DNA of 64,000 nt. It comes from Arthrobacter silviterrae (GTDB lineage: Bacteria; Actinomycetota; Actinomycetes; Actinomycetales; Micrococcaceae). The DNA is taken from contig NZ_JAAKZI010000019.1 in assembly GCF_011045165.1 (NCBI RefSeq), forward strand, positions 20,443 to 84,442, read 5' to 3'. Position 1 is the stretch's first letter, and each line of letters starts with the position of its first letter. Shown here one piece after another: positions 16,945-25,781 of the stretch. Under the pieces are notes generated by a model that did not search any database, had not been told where the DNA came from, and saw only the letters and a list, made by a program, of their open reading frames with translations. Made by a program: the position numbers and the translations under genes.

Positions 16945-18078
16945 TTAGCGCGCCATTCGCGCCGCCGCCGAGAGAACACCTGGATGGCTCGCGGCGCCGA
17001 AGGAAATGATGTTGTCGCGCCCGGTAATGCGGCGCACCACGCTGTCCATTGTCGGGGCGTCATGTTGGAATGCCGCGTGGCTGGTGGCGCTGCTGCGTGA
17101 GCGGAGGGGGCCGGTGTCAGCAATCGACCAGACGGCGGCGGCCCGGTGCGAGCCCGAAAACAGCAAACGCAATTCCGCGTCTGCCAGCAAGGACTGCTGC
17201 AGGCCCAGGATGGGAGTGCCCGGATGGGGTTCCAGGGCTCCGCCGACCAGGTACAGCAGTGATTTTCGGTACAGTCCAAAGCAATTGTCGGCGCGAGCCA
17301 CAGCTTCCTTCATGCCAAACACCGCGGTGGAGGCGATGCCTGCCCCCACCAGCGGCCGCAGCGTTGCCTTGTATTCCCCGGTGGTGAGGGCGGGTGCCAG
17401 CAGGGAGCAGCTGTCAAAGCCCGGTCCCGGACGCACCACGGCCGGGATGAAATGTGAATGGAACTGGGCCCCCGCGCTGTGGCCGGCAGCGTGCAGCGTC
17501 AGGGCGCCCGGCCGGGCGGCAAGAAACGCCTGCAGGCGCTGCGCCACCAGGGCCGCTCCCCCGCCCGCGATCGACGCCAGCCGCGCATTTTCCTTCATGG
17601 CTTCCCACACGGCGGGCCCGCCGAGGGCCCTTACGGCGTCCTCGATCACCGTGTCCGTTGAATCCGTCCAGGCCCCGGCCGGGCGCGCTTGCGCCGCGGA
17701 TGTGCCGGTGACGTGGCTGGCCAGCAGGTCTCCGAGGGTGGCCCACAAGCCGGTGTGCCAAATGAAGTACACAGGATAAATGCCGTTGGCCAGCCACCAG
17801 GGAAGCAGCTGGCGGGCAGTCTCCAGCGCCTGGCCCTCGCCCACCAGCCCGCCGTGCGCCCAAAACATGACAGGCACGGGTCCGCCGCCCCGCGCCTGGA
17901 TAAAGGCCGGGAGGTGCGTGGTGAAAATCGCGTCGACATCCGCCGCCGTCGTATTCAGCTGGGCCGTGGTGGCCAGGGCGCCATCCTGAAGCTCCACCAC
18001 ATGGGGCCGCAAGGCGTCCAGCTGGGCGTGTGTCAGCGCTGGGGCAAGTTTGTTGCCACCGTCAGGGTCCATGGCCAT
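16945..18078 (-). CDS. Alpha/beta-hydrolase-like protein
   Basis: A 377-residue cytoplasmic protein. An N-terminal FWAHGGLVGEGQ segment (oxyanion-type HGG) is followed by a nucleophile elbow, AAGHSAGAQFHS near residue 205, typical of serine esterases and lipases. A late His, perhaps in TSHAAFQHD, could complete the triad. The middle contains a hydrophobic stretch (LLPWWLANGIYPVYFIWHTG) that looks like a buried core strand. The substrate is unknown. It stands alone on the minus strand between the 58-codon gene and the LLM oxidoreductase. Confidence 0.75.
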   Translation of the reverse strand: MAMDPDGGNKLAPALTHAQLDALRPHVVELQDGALATTAQLNTTAADVDAIFTTHLPAFIQARGGGPVPVMFWAHGGLVGEGQALETARQLLPWWLANGIYPVYFIWHTGLWATLGDLLASHVTGTSAAQARPAGAWTDSTDTVIEDAVRALGGPAVWEAMKENARLASIAGGGAALVAQRLQAFLAARPGALTLHAAGHSAGAQFHSHFIPAVVRPGPGFDSCSLLAPALTTGEYKATLRPLVGAGIASTAVFGMKEAVARADNCFGLYRKSLLYLVGGALEPHPGTPILGLQQSLLADAELRLLFSGSHRAAAVWSIADTGPLRSRSSATSHAAFQHDAPTMDSVVRRITGRDNIISFGAASHPGVLSAAARMAR

Positions 18079-18177
18079 CTCCCGCTGCGTGGAATTGCTG
18101 TTGAGGCAATGCTGTCCACCGCCGCGGGCAGTGTCAAGGGCAGTGTCCGGGGCAGCCTGAAACGTCCGGGCGCCACC

Positions 18178-19221
18178 CTACTTTTTCGAGAGCAGGCGCT
18201 CCACCCGCGGCTTGACCTCCGTGGCCAGCAGCGTGATTGATTCCAGGAGGTGCTGGTGCGGCAACCCACCGATGTCCCCTTGCAGGAAGTGCCGCATGTG
18301 TCCCATGTACCCGTGCAGGTGAACTATCCGCTCTGCCACCTCATCAGGGTCGCCCACATAGTAGGCGCCGGGGGCCTCGGCCTGGGCCAGGTAGGCGTTC
18401 CTGTCCGGGGCGGGCCATCCGCGCAGGCGCCCCATCTCCACGTTGAGGTTGTGCCAACCCGGGTAGAAGCGCTCCAAGGCCTCCTTCTTGGTGGGGGCAA
18501 CCAGTCCCAGCGCCGCCACCGAAACCTTGATGCCGTCCCCCGCATGCCCTGCCTGGGCGGCCGACTCCCGGTAAAGCCGGGCCAGCGGGGCAAAGCGGTG
18601 GGGTGCCCCGCCGATGATGCCGTAGGAAACCGGCAGTCCCAGGCTCCCTGCCCTTGCGGACGACGCCGGACTGCCTCCCGTGGCAATCCACAGCGGCAGC
18701 TTTCCCAGTATGGGGCGGGGGACGACGGCCAGGTTGTCAATGGCGGGGCGCACGCTGCCGCTCCACGAAATGTTTTCCATTTCAGCACTGTTGATGGCCA
18801 TCAGCAGTGCCAGCTTTTCGGAGTACAGCTGGTCATAATCTGCCAGGTCGTATCCGAAAAGGGGGAAGGTTTCCACCGAGGAACCGCGACCTGCAGTGAT
18901 TTCGATGCGCCCTCCGCCTGATACGGCGTCAGCCGTGGAAAATTGCTGAAAGACCCGCACAGGGTCATCAGTGCTGATAATGCTTGCGGCGCTGCCCAGC
19001 GTGATGTTTTTGGTGGCCGCGGCGGCCGCCGCCACCAGGGCGCCCGGGGAGGATGCGGGCATGGACACCGTGTGGTGCTCCCCCACTCCAAAATAGTCCA
19101 GCCCCACCCGGTCAGCATGGACGATGGCGTCAAACAAGTTGCGGATGCCCTCCGCAGTGGGGCGCGGCGAACCGTCCGCCTCCAGCGGGGTGTCGCCAAA
19201 ACTGTAGGCGCCGATTTCCAC
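18178..19221 (-). CDS. LLM-class flavin-dependent oxidoreductase
   Basis: A 347-residue bacterial luciferase-like monooxygenase with TIM-barrel motifs EIGAYSFGDTP, GLDYFGVGEHHTVSMPASSP, ITLGSAASIISTDDPVRVFQQF, then GGRIEITAGRGSSVETFPLFG. It should use reduced FMN or F420; this subgroup's substrates are mostly unknown. GTG 19221 is chosen over GTG 19233 because GGAGG lies 6 nt upstream of it, and homologues begin MEIG. It is monocistronic. Confidence 0.9.
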   Translation of the reverse strand: MEIGAYSFGDTPLEADGSPRPTAEGIRNLFDAIVHADRVGLDYFGVGEHHTVSMPASSPGALVAAAAAATKNITLGSAASIISTDDPVRVFQQFSTADAVSGGGRIEITAGRGSSVETFPLFGYDLADYDQLYSEKLALLMAINSAEMENISWSGSVRPAIDNLAVVPRPILGKLPLWIATGGSPASSARAGSLGLPVSYGIIGGAPHRFAPLARLYRESAAQAGHAGDGIKVSVAALGLVAPTKKEALERFYPGWHNLNVEMGRLRGWPAPDRNAYLAQAEAPGAYYVGDPDEVAERIVHLHGYMGHMRHFLQGDIGGLPHQHLLESITLLATEVKPRVERLLSKK

Positions 19222-19341
19222 AATTGCCTCCACACCCAGAAATTATGTTGTCACACAGATAGTATTCCACGCAGATCATCTTGGAAATCACGGAAGTTGT
19301 GGCGACCCAGGCTCGCCGCAGGCCTGCCCGGCCTGCGGCCC

Positions 19342-19719
19342 CTATTCCTGGACCACGCTGAGGACATTCCCCGCGGGGTCCTTGAACCAGGCGATCAGCG
19401 GCCCCCCGCCACGGAAGATGCCCTTGTCGTCGGTTTCAGCAGGCGTGCCCTCATAGTGTTCAAAGGCCACCCCGACCCGGGCAAGTGCCTCCACGGCGGA
19501 ATCAACGTCCGGCACGGGAAAGTTCAACACCGTGAATGTCGCCGGCACGTGGGCCGGCCCCTTGGGGTAGAGAAGCACCTGGCCTCCGCCGGCCAGGTTC
19601 AGCTTGAGCATCCCGTGGTCCTCGCCCACGTCCAGGCCCAGGGTGCGGGAATAGAAGTCCCGGACCGTTCCGACGTCGTCCACCGAATATCCGCTAAATG
19701 CACGGCTGCCTGCCAACAT
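19342..19719 (-). CDS. VOC-family (glyoxalase-like) protein
   Basis: A 125-residue vicinal-oxygen-chelate protein with two beta-alpha-beta modules: [19 protein letters not shown], then [37 protein letters not shown], and a closing [19 protein letters not shown] with the usual metal-ligand Glu at the end. The family includes glyoxalases, dioxygenases and antibiotic-binding proteins; this short single-domain type commonly has no known substrate. Confidence 0.88.
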   Translation of the reverse strand: MLAGSRAFSGYSVDDVGTVRDFYSRTLGLDVGEDHGMLKLNLAGGGQVLLYPKGPAHVPATFTVLNFPVPDVDSAVEALARVGVAFEHYEGTPAETDDKGIFRGGGPLIAWFKDPAGNVLSVVQE

Positions 19720-19824
19720 GGTTTCCTCCCAGGGCCGGGGCGGTTTGCCCCGACTTTTCCTCTTCCAAGGCTAGCCTCGTGGCATCCTGCGGAACAGTGC
19801 CAGTGCACTGCCCCGCAGGAAGTT

Positions 19825-20268
19825 TTAGGGGTTGCTGCTGCCGGACCCGGAATTGCTTCCGGACCCGTTTCCGCCCGTGCCGCCCTGCCCTGGAATGGTG
19901 CCGTTGCCCAATCCGCCGTGGCCGTAGCGGAGCTGGCCGGATTGGCCAAAGCCGTGGTGCGGGACGCTTGCATGGCCGATGCCGTAGCCGACGGCGCCGC
20001 CAACTCCGCCTGACAGCAGCACGGCTATGGCCCCGGCAATGATCACCTTGGGGATGGTCCACCACCTCTTCTTCAGCGGCGCAGCCATGGTGGAGTTGGT
20101 GCCCCGCCAGACAGGGGGCGTTCCGGGGCCGGCCGCGCTGAACTGGGCGCCCGGGGGCTGGCCGGTGCTGGGCAGCGCCTGGGTGGGCGGGTTGTATGGT
20201 CGGGCGCCGCCGTCGCGCGCGTCAGGCACCCGGCCCGCAGCATCATTCTCTGGTGCTTCTTGGCTCAC
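19825..20268 (-). CDS. Single-pass membrane protein with Gly/Ser-rich tail
   Basis: A 147-residue protein of unknown function. A Pro-rich cytoplasmic N-terminus of about 65 residues precedes KKRWWTIPK, a basic anchor, and one transmembrane helix (residues ~74-98, VIIAGAIAVLLSGGVGGAVG). The tail is Gly/His/Ser rich (GHASVPHHGFGQSG, GGNGSGSNSGSGSS) and should be outside the cell. GTG 20268 has GGAGT upstream. Low-complexity sequence prevents family assignment. Confidence 0.7.
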   Translation of the reverse strand: MSQEAPENDAAGRVPDARDGGARPYNPPTQALPSTGQPPGAQFSAAGPGTPPVWRGTNSTMAAPLKKRWWTIPKVIIAGAIAVLLSGGVGGAVGYGIGHASVPHHGFGQSGQLRYGHGGLGNGTIPGQGGTGGNGSGSNSGSGSSNP

Positions 20269-20469
20269 CGATACTCCTTAATTCCGTCTGGCCCTTGCCT
20301 GGCTTCTCCAGTAAATTGCCCCTTGCTGGGCGCGGACAGCACGGAAATTGCGTGTCTCCTGTGAGAAATGTCCACCGCTTTCCACCGTTGCAAAATTGGC
20401 ATGAACATTCAGGGGACTTTTACCCTCGTGGAGCTATAGTTCAACTAAGAGTTCAAGGAGGGTGTCGAA

Positions 20470-20820
20470 ATGATCACTTACGACCACGTCATCAAGGGCA
20501 TGCTGGTTATTGACTCGGAGGGACGCCAGATTGGCAAGGTAAGCCATGTGGAACCGGCCAACGCGAAAATCGCTGATTTTGAGGAAGCCGCCAGCGTCTC
20601 CACCCAGGACCCGATCAACCTGATTCTGACCGCCATTTTCGGCGCCACACCGCGCGTGCCCAAGGAAATGTCCTCGCGCCTGTTCCGCGCCGGCTTCGTC
20701 AAAATTGCCGGCCACGGCGTGTGGTCCGGCAGCCGCTTCGCCCCGCTCAGTGCCATTGACAGGGTGGACGACAACCACATCTACCTCTCCCGCAACGTTC
20801 ACCAGCTCGACGCCGCATAG
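20470..20820 (+). CDS. PRC-barrel-like hypothetical protein
   Basis: A 116-residue protein. Its first half, HVIKGMLVIDSEGRQIGKVSHVEPANAKIADFEE, resembles PRC-barrel/DUF2171 domains that adopt a small beta barrel; the second half (SSRLFRAGFVKIAGHGVWSG, then DDNHIYLSRNVHQLD) fits the closing strands of such a barrel. AAGGAGG precedes ATG 20470 by 7-8 nt. These proteins are common in actinobacteria and may be stress related; the assignment is by resemblance only. Confidence 0.65.
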   Translation: MITYDHVIKGMLVIDSEGRQIGKVSHVEPANAKIADFEEAASVSTQDPINLILTAIFGATPRVPKEMSSRLFRAGFVKIAGHGVWSGSRFAPLSAIDRVDDNHIYLSRNVHQLDAA

Positions 20821-20859
20821 GCCCGCCGCAGCCGGCCGGCGCGTGGGCCGCGCTGTGGC

Positions 20860-21777
20860 CTAGTTGGCTTCAGTCCCGTCCAGGCCCAGGCGCCGCCTGC
20901 GGGCCCGGGCTGACCGTTCGCTGGGCCCGGGCGTTCCCAACCCCCACCGCACGACGCCGAGCACCACCTTCGCAGCCGACCTCACCGGGAGCCGGACCCT
21001 TCCCACCCTGGGCGTGTCCAGGCGGAGCAGGGCACGGTATTCAGGAGCCATGGCCGCCACCGCCGAGGCAAAGAGAATCCTGTAGCCCAGCTGCTGCGAA
21101 CGCGGCAGCGGCGGGTTCTTCAGGAAGGCCACGGTGTCCGCAACGCGGTGATCGTAGCGCAGTTCCGGGGTGAAGGCCGCCAGCTGCTGGTGAAGTTCGC
21201 GTTCCGTGAGCGGCGGATTGTTTACTGTCATGAGATGGCCTGCAACTGCCCAGTCGGCCACATAGGAATCCGGCCCTCCCGGCATGGGGCCACCCACATA
21301 CCGGCTGGAGGCAAGGAACGCCTCGATGAAAGCCAAGTGCACCCATCGCAGCAAGTCAGGGTCATTGGCACTGTACTGCATCTCCTCCGCCGCGGCCGTG
21401 GTGTAGCGGCCGGTGATGTGGCGGTGGATTTTAAGCACCCGGGAGCAGGCAGCCTGCGCGGCGGCCGTGTCGCCGTAGGTCAGCGTGAAAATCCAGCGGA
21501 TGGTCCCGGCCAGCCTGGAGAGCGGTTCCCTGGCATAGTCGGAGTGGTCGTGGACGCCGGCCATGGCCCCGGGGTGGAGTGATTGGATGAGCAGGGACTG
21601 GATGCCGGCCACCAGGGTTGCCGTTGATCCGTGGACGGCCCAGGCGGCGGAGTCGGGGCCGAAGTAGCCGCCGTCGTTCCCGTGCTCGAGGTCCAGCTCC
21701 CATTGGGGAATGGTGGGCGAGTTGGCGCTGAAGGTGCCCCGCAGTTCACTCCGCCAGCGGGCCAGGAATCTTTTCAC
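20860..21777 (-). CDS. Oxygenase MpaB-family protein (DUF2236)
   Basis: A 305-residue helical haem-binding-type protein of the DUF2236 (latex-clearing/MpaB) family. Signatures are STATLVAGIQSLLIQSLHPGAMAGVHDHSDY with the conserved His, RLAGTIRWIFTLTYGD, WVHLAFIEAFLASSRYVGG, and YRILFASAVAAMAPEYRALL. Members oxidise rubber, mycophenolic acid or unknown lipids. GTG 21777 is preferred because it lies 14 bp past the SGNH hydrolase stop, giving a two-gene operon. Confidence 0.85.
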   Translation of the reverse strand: MKRFLARWRSELRGTFSANSPTIPQWELDLEHGNDGGYFGPDSAAWAVHGSTATLVAGIQSLLIQSLHPGAMAGVHDHSDYAREPLSRLAGTIRWIFTLTYGDTAAAQAACSRVLKIHRHITGRYTTAAAEEMQYSANDPDLLRWVHLAFIEAFLASSRYVGGPMPGGPDSYVADWAVAGHLMTVNNPPLTERELHQQLAAFTPELRYDHRVADTVAFLKNPPLPRSQQLGYRILFASAVAAMAPEYRALLRLDTPRVGRVRLPVRSAAKVVLGVVRWGLGTPGPSERSARARRRRLGLDGTEAN

Positions 21778-21791
21778 GGCGCCACCATGCC

Positions 21792-22694
21792 TTAACTTTC
21801 GGCCTCCGGGCCGGGCGGGACGGGGTTGCCGAAGAGCGGTCCGCCTGCCGGCCCCGTTATTGGTCCGGGCAAGGGCCTCTTCGCCTGGAAGCCGTCGCTG
21901 TGGGAGCGGTTCTTCAGGCCCTGCAGCACCCACGGCACAAAGTACTCCCGTGCCCAGACCAGGTCCCCGGCCCGCGCCTCCCGCCAACTCCGCGCAGGCA
22001 GCGGCTTGGGTTGCTGGGGCACCATGGAATGGGGAACATTAAGCGTGTCCAGGACCATGGCCGCCACGGCATGGTGGCCCATGGCTGAGGGGTGAAGCCG
22101 GTCCGGACTCCACATGCGCGGATCGTGGAGCTCGGTCATGGCCCAGAGGTCTGCGACCACGGCGTCGTGGCGTTCGGCAATGCTGCGCACATTTTCATTG
22201 AAGATGGCAATCTTGGTCCGGAACTGGCCCATGACAGTGGACCTGCCCGAATCCGGCCCCACGAAAACCAGCACGGTGGCCCCGAGCGCACGCAGCTCCA
22301 CCACGGCACCCTCGACGACGTCAGCCAGCTTGTCCGGGTCGGCACGGGGATGCAGGAGGTCGTTCCCGCCGGCCTGGATGGAAACCAGGTCGGGATGCAA
22401 GGCGATGGCGGGGGCCAGCTGGCGGTCAAACACCTGCCGGAGCAGCAGCCCGCGAACGGCCAGGTTGGCATAGGCAAAGTCTTCCCGGCTGGCACTAAGT
22501 TCCTCCGCGACCCTGTCCGCCCAGCCGCGAAAGCCGCCCGGGCTGCCTGGTTCCGGATCGCCCAGGCCTTCCGTGAACGAATCCCCCAGGGCCACAAAGC
22601 GGTGCCACGGGTGCGGCCGCAGCCCGTTCGGGTGCGCTGTGGCGCCAAGGTGATCCCGATCCCCGCCCATAACACCGCCGTCGTCGTAGCCCAT
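21792..22694 (-). CDS. SGNH/GDSL-type hydrolase
   Basis: A 300-residue esterase with the four SGNH blocks: block I VALGDSFTEGLGD with the nucleophilic Ser near residue 38, the GGFRGWADRVAEEL segment, block III SIQAGGNDLLHP with the Asn, and block V SPDRLHPSAMGHHAVA supplying Asp and His. There is no signal peptide, so it acts in the cytoplasm. ATG 22694 is chosen; upstream frame would cross the divergent promoter. It is the first gene of an operon with the MpaB-family gene. Confidence 0.92.
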   Translation of the reverse strand: MGYDDGGVMGGDRDHLGATAHPNGLRPHPWHRFVALGDSFTEGLGDPEPGSPGGFRGWADRVAEELSASREDFAYANLAVRGLLLRQVFDRQLAPAIALHPDLVSIQAGGNDLLHPRADPDKLADVVEGAVVELRALGATVLVFVGPDSGRSTVMGQFRTKIAIFNENVRSIAERHDAVVADLWAMTELHDPRMWSPDRLHPSAMGHHAVAAMVLDTLNVPHSMVPQQPKPLPARSWREARAGDLVWAREYFVPWVLQGLKNRSHSDGFQAKRPLPGPITGPAGGPLFGNPVPPGPEAES

Positions 22695-22788
22695 GGTCCC
22701 ATCCTGCACCTTCCGGCGTCGAAGCAACACCGCAGGCCGGCTTTCAGGCACGCGGGGCGGCCATCTGTTGCACAGCGCGCACGGCGCA

Positions 22789-22794
22789 TAGTAT
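22789..22794 (+). promoter_or_regulatory. -10 box for a leaderless transcript (SRPBCC gene)
   Basis: TAGTAT is exactly 6 nt before ATG 22801, with no ribosome-binding site. Confidence 0.6.
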
Positions 22795-22800
22795 GGGCGC

Positions 22801-23262
22801 ATGTCATCATTCAACGTCACCCGCAGCGCACTCATCCAGGCGCCCGCCGAGGCCATCTACCCGTTTGTCGAAAGCTTCCGCGAATGGGTCAAGTGGTCCC
22901 CCTGGGAGACCATCGACCCCTCGATGACGCGCACTTATGACGGGCCCGTCAAGGGCGTGGGCGCCAAGTACGCCTGGAAGGGCAAAGGCAAGGCCGGTGC
23001 CGGCACCATGGAAATCACCGACGCGTCGGAGCCCGCCAGCATTGCCATCCGGCTTGAGTTCACGAAGCCCATGAAGGCCCTGAACCCCATCACTTTCACC
23101 TTCGCCCCGGAAGGTTCCGGCACCCGGGTCACCTGGGCCATGGACGGGGAAAGCAAGGGGCTGAACAAGGTCTTCATGCTGTTCATGAACATGGACAAGC
23201 TGGTGGGTGGCGACTTTGAAAAGGGCCTGGCGAAACTGGCCACGGTGGTTGCCCAGGGGTAA
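22801..23262 (+). CDS. SRPBCC-family protein (polyketide-cyclase-like)
   Basis: A 153-residue START-like protein: NVTRSALIQAPAEAIYPFVESF, then WSPWETIDPSMTRTYDGPVKGVGAKYAWKGK, a central beta strand, GSGTRVTWAMDGE, and a C-terminal helix with the hydrophobic VFMLFMNMDKLVGGDFEKGL. This layout matches the polyketide cyclase/dehydrase subgroup of ligand-binding proteins. The ligand is unknown. It diverges from the SGNH gene and appears to be translated without a leader. Confidence 0.88.
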   Translation: MSSFNVTRSALIQAPAEAIYPFVESFREWVKWSPWETIDPSMTRTYDGPVKGVGAKYAWKGKGKAGAGTMEITDASEPASIAIRLEFTKPMKALNPITFTFAPEGSGTRVTWAMDGESKGLNKVFMLFMNMDKLVGGDFEKGLAKLATVVAQG

Positions 23263-23267
23263 CCCAC

Positions 23268-23747
23268 CTACTTGCCGGTGAGAAGCTCCTCCAGGCGTTC
23301 GTAGCCTTCGGACATGCCCCGCTCCATTCCGGAGGCCACCATGCCGTCGCGGTCCTCCTGCGTCTGGAACGTGGTGTGGTTGACAATTCGGGTGCGCCCG
23401 CCCAGGTCCTCAAAGACCACTCGGTCCAGGCTGACGTGGCCGGGGAATCCGTCGTATTCAAACGTCTGCACAATGCCTGCATTGGGGGTCACGTCATGGA
23501 AGACGCCGCGGAACCCGTACGCGTTGCCGCTTGGATCCGTGTGGGTGTACGCCCAGGTTCCGCCAATGCGCGCATCCCAGGAAATGATCTCGATGGTCAG
23601 TTCCCGCGGCCCCATCCACTGGGCCACCAGGGCCGGGTCGGTGTAGGCGCGGAACACGTCCGCCACCGGGGCATCCACCTCACGGACGCTGTCCACGAAG
23701 GGCACGCCCGGCTCGGCGGTGACAACGAGGGTGTTTTGGCTAGTCAT
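23268..23747 (-). CDS. SRPBCC (AHSA1-type) protein paired with an ArsR regulator
   Basis: A 159-residue AHSA1-type protein. Motifs are VDSVREVDAPVADVFRAYTDPALVAQWMGP, IGGTWAYTHTDPSGNAYGFRGVFHDVTP, VFEDLGGRTRIVNHTTF and a final helix GMERGMSEGYERLEELL. In many actinobacteria such genes are coupled to an ArsR repressor, as here, where the start overlaps the end of the regulator by 8 bp. ATG 23747 is used. It may sense or bind a hydrophobic ligand. Confidence 0.9.
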   Translation of the reverse strand: MTSQNTLVVTAEPGVPFVDSVREVDAPVADVFRAYTDPALVAQWMGPRELTIEIISWDARIGGTWAYTHTDPSGNAYGFRGVFHDVTPNAGIVQTFEYDGFPGHVSLDRVVFEDLGGRTRIVNHTTFQTQEDRDGMVASGMERGMSEGYERLEELLTGK

Positions 23748-24126
23748 CTTTCCCAACTTCTTTCCGTGTTTCCTTGTTTGGCGGCGGGGCAGTTCTCATG
23801 GCGGCCAGGACCCCATCCAGCGCCCTGAAGCGCGCCTCCGCAGCCAGGCGATAACCGTCGATCCAGAAGGTGAGCTCCTCAAGGGCGGCCGGTGCCAGGT
23901 GGCACGGGCGGCGCTGGCCGTCCCGGGTCCTGGTGATCAGGCCTGCCTTCTCCAGCACCTGGATGTGCTTGGAAATGGCCTGTTTGCTCAGCTGGAACGG
24001 TTCGGCGAGCTCGTTCACCGTGGCCGAACTGCGTGAAAGCCGGGCCACCAGGCTGCGGCGGACGGGGTCGGCCAGGGCCAGGAAGGCCTTGTCCAGGCGG
24101 TCGTCGTAAGGTCCGGTGTCCTGCAT
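23740..24126 (-). CDS. ArsR-family transcriptional regulator
   Basis: A 128-residue winged-helix repressor: DKAFLALADPVRRSLVARLSRSSATVNELAEPFQLSKQAISKHIQVLEKAGLI is the classic ArsR HTH, with the wing TRTRDGQRRPCHL. Metal-binding CxC motifs are absent, so it probably does not sense metal; it resembles the ArsR regulators paired with AHSA1 genes. ATG 24126 is used; TTG 24147 is also in frame. A palindrome in the upstream region is a likely autoregulatory site. Confidence 0.9.
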   Translation of the reverse strand: MQDTGPYDDRLDKAFLALADPVRRSLVARLSRSSATVNELAEPFQLSKQAISKHIQVLEKAGLITRTRDGQRRPCHLAPAALEELTFWIDGYRLAAEARFRALDGVLAAMRTAPPPNKETRKEVGKDD

Positions 24127-24158
24127 GTGTCCACTGCCTATAATCAACTAATTCGTTT

Positions 24159-24176
24159 ATCAACCAGTTGGTTGAT
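24159..24176. promoter_or_regulatory. Candidate ArsR operator
   Basis: ATCAACC and GGTTGAT are perfect 7-bp arms around a 4-bp centre (AGTT), 33 bp upstream of the regulator's start. A degenerate half-site ATCAACTA lies at 24142-24149, next to the start region. Confidence 0.6.
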
Positions 24177-24239
24177 TCTTTAAAGCTAAACCCGCCGAAA
24201 AGCGTTGTCAACAACTTTTTTGTGCCGGCGCCGCCCGGC

Positions 24240-25607
24240 TTAGTGGTGGAAGGCGACAGCCCGCTTGGCGGCGCCGGAAAGCCTGTCCACGCACTTGCCC
24301 ATATCGACCAGCAATGACTCCGCCAGGTCAAAGGTGAAGCCGTTGCGCACCACCACCCGCAGCACGTCCACATCCGCCATCCCCTCCGGCATGGGATAGG
24401 CAGGCACAATCCAGCCGAAGCTGCGCAGCTCGTGCGAGAGGTCGTACACGCTCCAGCCGTCCGGCGCGGTGAGCTTAAAGGCGAGGACGGGCAGTTCGTC
24501 CCCGCGGCTGAGGAGGGTGAACGGCCCCAGCCGCCCCACGCCGTCGGCAATGGCGCCGGCAATGTCGCGCGAGCGCTGCTGAATGCGCCGGTAGCCGTCA
24601 AAGCCGTACCGGACCAGCACGTAATATTGCGCGATGACCTGGGCTGCGGGACGGGAGAAGTTCAGCGCAAAGGTGGGCATGGACCCGCCCAGGTAGTCCA
24701 CGCTGAAGATCAGGTCCTTGGGGAGGTCCTCGGTGCTGCGCCACAGCACCCAGCCCACGCCCGGGTAGACCAGGCCGTACTTGTGGCCGGAGGAGTTGAT
24801 GGACTTCACCCGGTCCAGGCGGAAGTCCCACACCAGCTCCGGGTCCAGGAACGGGGCAACGAAGCCTCCGGATGCAGCGTCCACGTGCAGCGGCACGTCC
24901 AGCCCTGTCCTGGACTGCAGTTCGTCCAGGGCTGCGGCCATTTCAGCAACCGGCTCATAGGAGCCGTCAAACGTGGAGCCCAGCACGGCCACCACGCCGA
25001 TGGTGTTTTCATCACAGGCAGCGGCGGCCTGCGCGGCCGTCAGGTGGGTCGCCCCGTCAAGTGGGACCAGGCGCGCCTCCACGTCCCAGTAGCGGGCGAA
25101 CTTCTCCCAGCAGACCTGCACATTGGCACCCATCACCAGGTTGGGCTTCGCCGTGTCCAGCCCGGCGGCCTCCCGGCGCGCCCGCCACCGCCACTTCAGC
25201 GCCATTCCGGCCAACATGGCGGCCTCCGAGGAGCCGGTGGTGGAGCACCCCACGGCGTCCGCTCCCCCGGTGGGCGCCGGCGCGTTCCACAGATTGGCCA
25301 GAATGTTCACGCACCGCCGCTCAATCTCGGCCGACTGCGGGTACTCGTCCTTGTCGATGATGTTCTTTTCCAACGACTCCTGCATCAGTGCGGCGGCCTG
25401 CGGCTCCATCCAGGTGGTGACGAAGGTGGCCAGGTTTTGGCGGGCATTGCCGTCCAGCATGAGCTCGTCCCGGACAAATCGCTGGGCGGCGTCTGCATCC
25501 TGGGTGCCGCGGGGCAGCCTGTGCTTGGGAATGGACCCCACGCCGCCGTCGAATGCCGGGTCCAAAACAATGGCGTCATGCTGGGGGTGGTGCTTGTGCA
25601 GGCTCAC
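24240..25607 (-). CDS. gadB: Glutamate decarboxylase
   Basis: A 455-residue PLP-dependent decarboxylase converting glutamate to GABA with proton consumption. Diagnostic segments are VGCSTTGSSEAAMLAGMALKWRW, PLHVDAASGGFVAPFLDP (PLP pyridine-binding Asp) and INSSGHKYGLVYPGVGWVLWR, which contains the Schiff-base Lys. The C-terminal small domain (ELPVLAFKLTAPDGWSVYDLSHELR) is intact and the length is normal. GTG 25607 has GAGGAG upstream. No GABA antiporter gene is adjacent, so any acid-resistance partner must be elsewhere. Confidence 0.95.
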   Translation of the reverse strand: MSLHKHHPQHDAIVLDPAFDGGVGSIPKHRLPRGTQDADAAQRFVRDELMLDGNARQNLATFVTTWMEPQAAALMQESLEKNIIDKDEYPQSAEIERRCVNILANLWNAPAPTGGADAVGCSTTGSSEAAMLAGMALKWRWRARREAAGLDTAKPNLVMGANVQVCWEKFARYWDVEARLVPLDGATHLTAAQAAAACDENTIGVVAVLGSTFDGSYEPVAEMAAALDELQSRTGLDVPLHVDAASGGFVAPFLDPELVWDFRLDRVKSINSSGHKYGLVYPGVGWVLWRSTEDLPKDLIFSVDYLGGSMPTFALNFSRPAAQVIAQYYVLVRYGFDGYRRIQQRSRDIAGAIADGVGRLGPFTLLSRGDELPVLAFKLTAPDGWSVYDLSHELRSFGWIVPAYPMPEGMADVDVLRVVVRNGFTFDLAESLLVDMGKCVDRLSGAAKRAVAFHH

Positions 25608-25720
25608 GGATGGCTCCTCATTGTGTGTCGGTCGGTCCCTCCCGAGGCTAGCCAGAATTCCCGTGCTTTGAAAGGACCGCCGCAGACGTCACCCCTGCCA
25701 ACGACGCCGGCACCAGGCCC

Positions 25721-25781
25721 TTGCTTGCCGGGCTTGAGCCCTGGTGGGCCTTTGCTTGCCGGGCTTCAGCCCTGGTGGGCC
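25721..25781. repeat. 30-bp tandem duplication at the end of the stress-protein gene
   Basis: Copies at 25721-25750 and 25752-25781 differ at one base; each contains GGGCTT, one variable base, then AGCCC (the second copy can form a small hairpin). The second copy covers the last codons of the universal stress protein gene and the first lies just beyond its stop. Confidence 0.75.
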
